Below, piece after piece: positions 22,207-30,300 of a stretch of 41,093 nucleotides of DNA (positions are counted from its first letter, which is position 1; each line of letters begins with the position of its first letter). The position numbers were made by a program, and so were the translations under genes. Source of the stretch: CAYZUC01 sp964481705 (GTDB lineage Bacteria > Bacillota > Clostridia > Lachnospirales > Lachnospiraceae); assembly GCA_964481705.1 (NCBI GenBank), contig CAYZUC010000018.1:1-41093 (forward strand). Direction: 5' to 3'. The notes beneath the pieces were generated by a model. That model did no database searches and had not been told where the DNA came from. It saw only the letters and a program-made list of their open reading frames with translations.

Positions 22207-22803
22207 TTGGAAAATTTTATTGAAGGTATTCACACAGATATCGGAATGCTATACGCAGGAAAAAACTTAAAAAGCTATCAAACGATTCTTGCATCTTATC
22301 ATCAGGATATGCAGGAGAGAATTGAGGATTTGAAAGCAGCTTATCGACAGGGGGATTATCACCTCTTTGCTACGTATGCACATGCCATGAAGAGTGCGAG
22401 CGCAGCAATTGGTGCAACAGAGGTCTCAGAGATGGCTAAGACATTAGAGCTTGCAGGAAAAGCGGACGATATTCTTCAGATCGATGAGACATTACCCCAA
22501 TTTCTAGTCGAATTTCCCAAGGTAATCAAGTATATTGGGGATTATTTGTATCAGATTAATTCCGAATGTAAATCTGTAGGTGATAAACTGGAGCCTTATC
22601 GAAATGAGGTTGAGGATTCTCTCAAGAAACGACTTCAGGCGGCCATAGATGATATGGATTCTATTGGGGCAGAGGAGATACTCAAAGAAATTAATGAACA
22701 TTCTTATAATGCTCAGATTGAATATTGTATCGAGAAGATACAGGAGGAGATTGGAGATTATAATTACGATAATGCGATGATTTATATGAAGCTGTTGCAT
22801 TAA
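22207..22803 (+). CDS. Orphan Hpt-domain phosphotransfer protein (paralogue of the hybrid kinase C-terminus)
   Basis: The 198-aa soluble helical protein has its phospho-acceptor H59 in YAHAMKSASAAIGA, where KSAS replaces the more usual KGSS. Residues 12-84 align without gaps with residues 726-798 of the hybrid kinase at 8357-11089, and the C-terminal helices (about 135-198) match that kinase's last ~65 residues, so the complete Hpt-plus-extension module is duplicated. The start is TTG 22207, 6 bases after an excellent GAGGAG (22195-22200). It is co-oriented with the class II aldolase 15 bases upstream, a partner with no evident signalling role. It may receive phosphate from the kinases of the 2724-11089 operon. 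Confidence 0.87.
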   Translation: MENFIEGIHTDIGMLYAGKNLKSYQTILASYHQDMQERIEDLKAAYRQGDYHLFATYAHAMKSASAAIGATEVSEMAKTLELAGKADDILQIDETLPQFLVEFPKVIKYIGDYLYQINSECKSVGDKLEPYRNEVEDSLKKRLQAAIDDMDSIGAEEILKEINEHSYNAQIEYCIEKIQEEIGDYNYDNAMIYMKLLH

Positions 22804-22884
22804 AGTGAAACGTTGGGGACGGGGCTTGTTGTTTCAAAATCATACGATTTTGAAACAACAAGCCCCGTCCCCTATGTTTCACTT
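22803..22884. repeat. REP-like long palindrome with GGGGACGGGG core, also acting as terminator
   Basis: Outer arms AAGTGAAAC/GTTTCACTT (22803-22811 with 22876-22884) enclose a perfect 27-bp stem (22815-22841 with 22846-22872) around an ATAC loop. The core contains GGGGACGGGG. It fills the whole space between the convergent Hpt and activase genes and overlaps the stop codons of both. Palindromes with a GGGGACGG head recur in many clostridial genomes in the manner of REP sequences mobilised by Y1 (RAYT) transposases; that assignment is from memory. T and A tracts at both sides make it a likely bidirectional terminator. Confidence 0.8.
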
Positions 22885-25800
22885 ATTTTTTTAGATTCTT
22901 ATGTGCTGCTGAAAGCATTAGTTTGATACGGTTAAGCTGATTTACTTCACTGGCGCCGGGATCGTAATCAATAGCAACAATATTAGCACTGGGATATTGA
23001 TGCCTTAAGGCCTTAATAACACCCTTACCTACAATATGGTTAGGGAGACAGGCAAATGGCTGACAACATACGATATTGGGAGCTCCACTGTGGATCAGCT
23101 CCAGCATCTCGCCGGTTAAGAACCATCCCTCACCCGTCTGATTACCGATGGATACGATATCGGCTGCATTCTTAGCAGTGTCATAAATACTTGCAGGTGG
23201 ATCGAAATGCTTGCTTTTTTGTAGTTCCTTGGCAGGAATGCTACGGAATTTCTCAATAGCCCAGATGCCAAGCTTTGATTTAAAGGCGGCTTGCTTGGAG
23301 GTTCCCAGATGCTCGGCTTTGTAAATCTGGTTATAGAAGCAGTACAGAAGGAAATCAATCAAGTCAGGTACAACAGCCTCTGCTCCCTCCTGCTCCAATA
23401 AATCAACCAGGTAATTATTTGCGGCGGGTAAGAACTTAACAAGAATCTCACCAACAACGCCAACACGAGGTTTCTCTACTTCCACAATAGGAAGTGCATC
23501 GAACTCGCGAATGATTTTCTTACATAACTTCAAGTAACCGGTAAAGCTGGGACGTGCGCTGGATACAAAGTCCTTACATTCCTTTGCTAGACGTTTATGC
23601 AGAGCATTTGCAGAACCTGGAACTTCTTCATAAGGTCGCATACGGTAAAGACAACGCATAAACAAATCGCCAAATTCGACACCATACAGTCCGCGCTTGA
23701 GAAGATTTAAATCAATCTTAAAGCCAGGATTTGTCTCGATATTACCAAGATTCAATGAGATTACCGGAATCTGAGACATTCCTGCCTTCTCCAAGGCACG
23801 ACGGATAAATCCAATATAGTTGGTAGCACGGCAGCCACCGCCGGTCTGCGACATGATAACAGCAGTTTTTGACAAATCGTATTTTCCGGATAAAAGAGCC
23901 TCCATAACCTGCCCGATTACCATTAAAGAAGGATAGCAGGCATCGTTGTTAACGTATTTAAGTCCGACGTCAACTGCCTCTTTATTATCGTTGGGAAGTA
24001 CGACTACATGATAGCCCGCGTGGTTAAAGGCTGGTTCAATCAAGTCAAAGTGTATCGGTGACATTTGCGGACACAAAATGGTATAGTCCTTACGCATTTC
24101 TTCCGTGAATACTTCTCTATGAAAAGCAGAAGATACAATTTCTCTTTTGTCAGGATTCTTTTCTTTTACACGAATTGCAGATAACAAGGAACGAATACGA
24201 ATCCTTGCTGCTCCCAGGTTATTTACTTCATCAATTTTGAGACAAGTATAAATCTTGCCGGAATGTGTGAGAATATCACTCACCTGGTCAGTAGTAACCG
24301 CATCCAGACCACAACCAAAGGAATTCAACTGAATCAGGTCCAGATCATCGCGGGTTTTAACAAAATTAGCCGCGGCATAGAGTCTGGAATGATACATCCA
24401 CTGGTCGGAAACAATCAATGGACGTTCTACCGGAGTAAGATGAGATACCGAGTCCTCTGTCAATACAGCAATGTCATAGGAATTGATAAGCTCAGGAATG
24501 CCATGATTAATCTCGGCATCTATATGGTAGGGACGACCGGCCAGTACGATTCCGCGTTGATGATTTTCTTCCATCCATTTTAGTACTTCCTCACCCTTTT
24601 TGTGCATATCTTCGTGGGCGGCAGCCAATTCCTCCCAAGCGTGATTCACTGCAAAAATAATTTCTTCGGCTGGAATCTCCGGGAAGCATTCAATCAGTGG
24701 AGCATAGATGGTTTCTGTGCTCTCGAAGGAAAGGAAAGGATTGCGGAAATCAACCTCTCCGGAACTGATTTCGTCCATATTATTACGGATATTCTCAGGG
24801 TAAGAGGTAACAATAGGACAATTGTAATGATTGTTGGAATCCGGGAATTCCTTCCTCTCATAAAACAGGGAGGGATAGAAGATAGTGGGAACCTTCTGCT
24901 TGATCAGCCAGGCGATATGACCATGTGCCAGCTTTGCCGGATAGCATTCGGATTCACTGGGGATGGATTCAATTCCCAGCTCATAAATCTTATGTGTGGA
25001 GGTAGGAGAAAGCACTACCTGATATTTTAAAGCAGTAAAGAAGGTGTACCAGAATGGATAATTCTCATAAATATTGAGAACACGAGGAATTCCGATTTTT
25101 CCACGAACTGCCTCATCTGATGGAAGCGGTTCATATTCAAAGAATCTCTTTGCTTTATATTCAAACAGATTTGGAATATTATTTGCATTCTTCTCTTTTC
25201 CAAGTCCCTTTTCACAACGATTGCCGGAGATATACTGACGCCCGCCGGTAAAACGGTTGATGGTAAGTCGACAGTTATTGAGACAACCTTTACATTTTGC
25301 CATAGAGGTGGTGAATTCTAAGGCATTAATCTTCTCAATGGAGAGCATAGTAGATGAAGTGCCCTTCACATAACGTTCTCTTGCAACCAGAGCAGCTCCA
25401 AAAGCGCCCATAATACCTGCAATATCTGGTCGGATTGCTTCGCAGCCTGCGATTTTCTCAAAGCTTCGGAGAACAACGATTCGAGAACCAAGCTCAGAAG
25501 CATCAGATACCTTAATTACTTTAAATAAAGCATTCTTTATGACAGAATAAGCAAGACCGGCAGAAATATCAGAAACAGAAGCGCCCTCCTTCTGAGCTTG
25601 CTTAACTTTTGAATTCATGAAAACAGTGCATCGGGTACCAAGGTCAATGGGATGCTCGGCAAAAAGTGCCTCTTGAGCAAAATCCTTTACATCATAATTC
25701 AATGACTTGGCAAACGTCTCGATAAAAGAACCACAGCCGGAAGAACAGGCTTCGTTTAGCTGAACACTGTCAACTGTCTTGTTCTTGATCTTGATACATT

Positions 25801-27082
25801 TCATGTCCTGTCCACCAATGTCGAGGATACAGTCCACCTGAGGCTCAAAGAAAGCAGCAGCGTAGTAATGAGCCACCGTCTCGACCTCACCCTCATCCAG
25901 CATGAGAGCAGCCTTTATTAACGCCTCCCCGTAACCGGTAGAGCAGGAGTGTACAATATGAACATCCTCCGGCAATAAAGAATAAATCTCCTTAATGGAA
26001 CGAAGTGTTGTGGCCAGAGGGCTTCCGTTATTATTATCATAAAAAGAATACAGCAAATCGCCCTTATCACTTACGAGAGCTACCTTTGTAGTGGTAGAAC
26101 CGGCGTCAATTCCAAGGAAACAATCGCCATGATAGGTCGCAATATCTCCGGTTTTAACCTTGTGCTTTGCGTGACGTTTTTCGAATTGATGGAAGGCCTG
26201 TTCGGAGAAAAATAACGGCTCCATTCGGGCTACTTCAAATTCCATCTTAATATCACGGGAAAGCTTTTCTACCATGCTGCTAAGGGAAGTGGTTACATTC
26301 TCTTTGTAATTCAAAGCAGACCCTATGGCAGCAAATAAATGTGAATTCTCAGGGATGATCGTATGCTCTGCATCCAAATTCAAAGTACGTATAAACGCAG
26401 TCTTTAACTCAGACAGGAAATGCAAAGGACCGCCTAAAAAAGCCACATGTCCACGGATTGGCTTTCCACAGGCAAGACCGGAAATGGTTTGATTTACAAC
26501 AGCCTGGAAAATAGAGGCTGAAAGATCTTCTTTGGTTGCGCCCTCATTAATCAGCGGCTGGATGTCGGACTTTGCAAAGACTCCGCATCTGGCAGCAATG
26601 GTATAGAGTGATTTATACTCCTTGGCATATTCATTCAGACCAGGGGCATCTGTCTGTAACAGCGTGGCCATCTGGTCAATAAAAGAGCCGGTACCGCCTG
26701 CACAAATTCCATTCATACGCTGTTCGACATTACCGCCTTCAAAATAGATGATTTTCGCATCCTCACCACCAAGCTCGATTGCCACATCAGTCTGAGGAGC
26801 ATAATCCTGAAGGGCAGTGGATACTGCAATTACCTCCTGCACAAAAGGAACTTCCAGGTGATTGGCAAGGGTGAGTCCGCCGGAACCGGTAATCATGGGT
26901 GCAATCTGAATATCGCCGAGCTCAATAAAAGATTTATCCAATAAACCGTGCAGAGTCTCTCGGATATTTGCGTAATGTCTCTCATAATCGGAAAACAATA
27001 TATGATGTTCTTCATCAAGAATTGCTATTTTAACGGTAGTAGACCCAATATCAATTCCCAAAGTGTATAATTTATCGTTCAT
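22883..27082 (-). CDS. Giant 2-hydroxyacyl-CoA dehydratase activase fusion (two ATPase domains, DUF2229, HgdB-like region)
   Basis: The protein has 1399 aa. Two consecutive ASKHA ATPase domains of the HgdC/BadF type begin with GIDIGSTTVK (9-18) and GIDAGSTTTK (324-333). Each keeps the two cysteines that hold the [4Fe-4S] cluster between HgdC subunits: C127 and C166 in the first, C446 and C485 in the second. A further cysteine set, C597-x2-C600-x3-C604 and C623, follows; then a DUF2229-like region (about 655-880) and a C-terminal part resembling dehydratase/COG3581 proteins, with GGGCRATNY near 1120. HgdC-type proteins use ATP to push one electron into a radical dehydratase. This fused form is common in Clostridia but its substrate is not known. 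It is monocistronic with a strong promoter at 27131-27159. Confidence 0.9.
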   Translation of the reverse strand: MNDKLYTLGIDIGSTTVKIAILDEEHHILFSDYERHYANIRETLHGLLDKSFIELGDIQIAPMITGSGGLTLANHLEVPFVQEVIAVSTALQDYAPQTDVAIELGGEDAKIIYFEGGNVEQRMNGICAGGTGSFIDQMATLLQTDAPGLNEYAKEYKSLYTIAARCGVFAKSDIQPLINEGATKEDLSASIFQAVVNQTISGLACGKPIRGHVAFLGGPLHFLSELKTAFIRTLNLDAEHTIIPENSHLFAAIGSALNYKENVTTSLSSMVEKLSRDIKMEFEVARMEPLFFSEQAFHQFEKRHAKHKVKTGDIATYHGDCFLGIDAGSTTTKVALVSDKGDLLYSFYDNNNGSPLATTLRSIKEIYSLLPEDVHIVHSCSTGYGEALIKAALMLDEGEVETVAHYYAAAFFEPQVDCILDIGGQDMKCIKIKNKTVDSVQLNEACSSGCGSFIETFAKSLNYDVKDFAQEALFAEHPIDLGTRCTVFMNSKVKQAQKEGASVSDISAGLAYSVIKNALFKVIKVSDASELGSRIVVLRSFEKIAGCEAIRPDIAGIMGAFGAALVARERYVKGTSSTMLSIEKINALEFTTSMAKCKGCLNNCRLTINRFTGGRQYISGNRCEKGLGKEKNANNIPNLFEYKAKRFFEYEPLPSDEAVRGKIGIPRVLNIYENYPFWYTFFTALKYQVVLSPTSTHKIYELGIESIPSESECYPAKLAHGHIAWLIKQKVPTIFYPSLFYERKEFPDSNNHYNCPIVTSYPENIRNNMDEISSGEVDFRNPFLSFESTETIYAPLIECFPEIPAEEIIFAVNHAWEELAAAHEDMHKKGEEVLKWMEENHQRGIVLAGRPYHIDAEINHGIPELINSYDIAVLTEDSVSHLTPVERPLIVSDQWMYHSRLYAAANFVKTRDDLDLIQLNSFGCGLDAVTTDQVSDILTHSGKIYTCLKIDEVNNLGAARIRIRSLLSAIRVKEKNPDKREIVSSAFHREVFTEEMRKDYTILCPQMSPIHFDLIEPAFNHAGYHVVVLPNDNKEAVDVGLKYVNNDACYPSLMVIGQVMEALLSGKYDLSKTAVIMSQTGGGCRATNYIGFIRRALEKAGMSQIPVISLNLGNIETNPGFKIDLNLLKRGLYGVEFGDLFMRCLYRMRPYEEVPGSANALHKRLAKECKDFVSSARPSFTGYLKLCKKIIREFDALPIVEVEKPRVGVVGEILVKFLPAANNYLVDLLEQEGAEAVVPDLIDFLLYCFYNQIYKAEHLGTSKQAAFKSKLGIWAIEKFRSIPAKELQKSKHFDPPASIYDTAKNAADIVSIGNQTGEGWFLTGEMLELIHSGAPNIVCCQPFACLPNHIVGKGVIKALRHQYPSANIVAIDYDPGASEVNQLNRIKLMLSAAHKNLKK

Positions 27083-27130
27083 AAATCTATTCCTTTCGAC
27101 TTTTTTCTGGAATATATAAAGTCAAGGTAC

Positions 27131-27159
27131 ATTATACGACACACAAAAAAAATGTGCAA
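27131..27159 (-). promoter_or_regulatory. Promoter of the activase gene
   Basis: On the minus strand TTGCAC (27159-27154), 17 bases and a perfect TATAAT (27136-27131) lie about 50 bases upstream of the start codon; the start is preceded by AAAGGA. Confidence 0.72.
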
Positions 27160-27376
27160 TCCGCAAAATGCATTTACATGGAAGGATTTCTGCTAAGAAA
27201 TTTTCTGCAATACTTAATAGGTATTATGGAAACAGAGAAAAAATCCGATATACATTCTGTGTTGTAGGTAATTGTAAATGAGAAAATAAGAGCATTTTAG
27301 GATAAAATGTGATAAAATCAGATTATACGATTACGTCGAAGTTCTTTACAAATGGATTTGACAAAAGTTACCTATT
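27160..27376. other. Intergenic region upstream of the BspA-like gene
   Basis: This AT-rich stretch between divergent genes must carry the promoter of the BspA-like gene, but no -35/-10 pair with correct spacing stands out. GATAAAATGTGATAAAAT (27301-27318) contains two GATAAAAT copies ten bases apart that could be -10-like or regulator sites. I see no riboswitch or RNA gene. Confidence 0.4.
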
Positions 27377-27387
27377 GGAGGTTTGAC

Positions 27388-30300
27388 ATGACGAGGAATC
27401 GACTCAGCAAGACAATAACATTTTTGTTAGTAGCAAGTATGGTGACATCCATGATACCAATGGGAGATGTTTCACTTAAAATAAATGCGGCCGAGAGGGA
27501 GACCATAATTACAGAGGATGAGTTTCTGGATGGGCAGAGGAATAAGGATGACGAGAACGATATACAGGAAGATAGTGTCATAGAAGAGATCATCACAGGA
27601 GAAGAAAGAGAGAGCAATCCATCATCTCGAGAAGAGAGGGTCGGACTTGCATCCGGAGAAAGAGAAGTATATTCAAGCAGCGTATTTGGCAATACCGATA
27701 ATATCATTGGTACCTGTTCCATTAATGAGGCGGAAAAGACAGCCACCATGATTACCTGTTATCATAACAGAAAGAATGTTGACAATTCTGTTATGGTTCC
27801 GAGGACTCTGATTGTATCGAATCTGAATGGAGAAGAGGGAGAAGAAAGAGTCTATGATTTTACCGAAGGTGGCGAGGTAAGTGAAAATGGATTTTTGAAA
27901 AGCGACCCCGAGAAATATATTGGTACAAGATATACAGTTGATTCCATTGACGAGGATTGTTTTGACGGCGATATTTCGAAGCAGATCATCTATATCCCTA
28001 ATACGATTGTAACAGATATTACAGTTGATTTTTTCGAAGACTGTGAGGAACTCAAGCATATTGAGATAGACAGACGTCCGGATGAGACTACCTATGGGAG
28101 ATACTATGACGGTAAGAACATGGATAATTCAACGACCGGAGAACGTTCCTTTGGTGTGTTGATTGATTTGAACAATAACGCGCATACCGGAGATAAGACA
28201 GTAGTCTATTGTCCACCGAAGTATGCGTATGACAACTATGTAATGAAACATGAGTATTCGGAAGGCTTTATCATTGGAGAGCGGGCATTCCAGAACTGCG
28301 TCAATTTAAAGAAAGTAATTAGTTATGATAATACTTATGTAAAAAAGATAGGAAAGCAGGCATTCTTGAATTGCCCTAAGCTGGAAAAGGCACAAGTCTT
28401 TGATACAACACTCGAGTCGGTTGGAGATGAAGCCTTCAAGGGGTGCGTATCTCTTCGGACGGTTAAGATCAATAAGAAAACGAATGGTGGTCAGACACTT
28501 GGAAAATTCGTATTTCAGGATACGATTATGGATTCCTTGAATCTGTCTGAATCGGTCTCCATGCTGAGTGGAGCTACTTTCTATGGAATGAATCGACTGG
28601 AATCGATTACCGTAGACTCCAAGAATCGTCATTTTGTTGCAAAGGATGGCATTCTATTTAGTTACGATGCAAGAGCAGAAGAGCACATTGGCAATCGTAT
28701 GGTGGTATTTCCATCTGCGAATACAGACGCATTAGAGGATAATACTTATGAGATTCCTACATCCATTACGGAATTTGATGATTATGCCCTCTATGACTGT
28801 CAGAATCTGAAGACCTTAAAATTCCCGAGTTCGATATATGCAGTTGGTACCCATACCATGTCGGATAACCGAGCATTGCGTAATGTCTATATCTATAGTG
28901 GTTTTCCCGATTTGCAGCCGGATGTTTCAGATGACACGAACGTGACGGGTAACTTTGAGAACATTTTTGGACCAAATATTACACAGGCAGAGAAGAATAA
29001 TTTCAAAATCTTTTGTGGAAGAAATACACGCGCATGGAGATTTGCAGTGGATTGTGGCTATCATCCAGTGGCAATTTATGATGAAGCGGATTATACCCAC
29101 ACGAGTGACGGACATGGTGGAAGAGTACTTACCGGCTTTCGTTATACCGGTGAATTTACCGATATTGTAATCCCTAACTTTGTGGTAACAGATTCAACAA
29201 CAAGACCAACGACAAAAGAGTTCTATACGACAGTATCATCTGGCGTATTAGCCAATCCCTATATTACTTCCGTGCGTTTTTCTGTGAGTATGGCCAATAT
29301 TGATCCGAATGCCTTTCGAATTGTCCCGGATGAGGACGATTACCGCAAGGATACGAATGCAGATTTATTGCAAAATATCTATATAGAAGGCGGAAATCAC
29401 AAGATAGCCAGCATTGACGGTGTGTTGTACCGTATGGCATACGATCCGAGAAGTCAGTCCTATTACATGGAACAGCTTCTTTATTATCCGGTAGGAAGGA
29501 CAGACGTTGCGTATCGTACGGTGTCTTCCCTCAGCTATTTACCACAGAATGCCTTCCGAGGAGCCTATCATCTGAAAATTGTCGAGATCTACGATACCAT
29601 ACAGTCTATCGGTCATATATCAGACTTGGAGTCCAATGAGACAGCCGCTTTTGCAGGCTGCAAGAATCTGGTAGCGATTGATATTATTCCGAATGGAGTC
29701 GAGGATGATGATGATTTTATCCGTTATGGTTCGGATAAAGGAGTCCTGTATGGAGTCGATCAGGGCGTTATGAATCGTCTGCTTTATTATCCAAAGGGAG
29801 AGAGAATCCCAGGAGATACCGGACATTCGAGTGGAACGTATCAGGTAGTTTCCGGCTGTCAGGTTATTCATGATGTTCGTAACTGCATTTACCTAAAGGA
29901 GATAAAGATACCCCATAGTGTGACCGGAATTGATGATGATGCATTTGCCGGAAGTACAGAATTAAAGGCAGTTGAATTTGAAGACCCGGTAAGAGACAGC
30001 ACAAGTGATGGGATTCAAACAATCGGAAAACGGGCTTTCATGAATACCAAGATTACTAATCTTACGCTTCCTACATCAATTCGAAGCGTTGGTGAAGAAG
30101 CCTTCACGCAGTGCTCCAGACTTACCAGTGTCACCATCATGGCAGATCATAATCTTAATGTGGGAGAGAAAGCCTTCTACCGCGACCGATCGATACAGAC
30201 CGTCAAAATCTATGGAACAAAGTCTACTGCACGTGGTGGAGATGTAACCATTGGTAAGGATGCCTTCCAGAATTGTTCCGGAATCAAGACGCTGGAGATT

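Noticed and set aside
24263..25030. Plus-strand open frames (106 and 142 codons) inside the activase gene
   Set aside because: They are antisense shadows of a well-conserved coding sequence and have no family resemblance or ribosome binding site.
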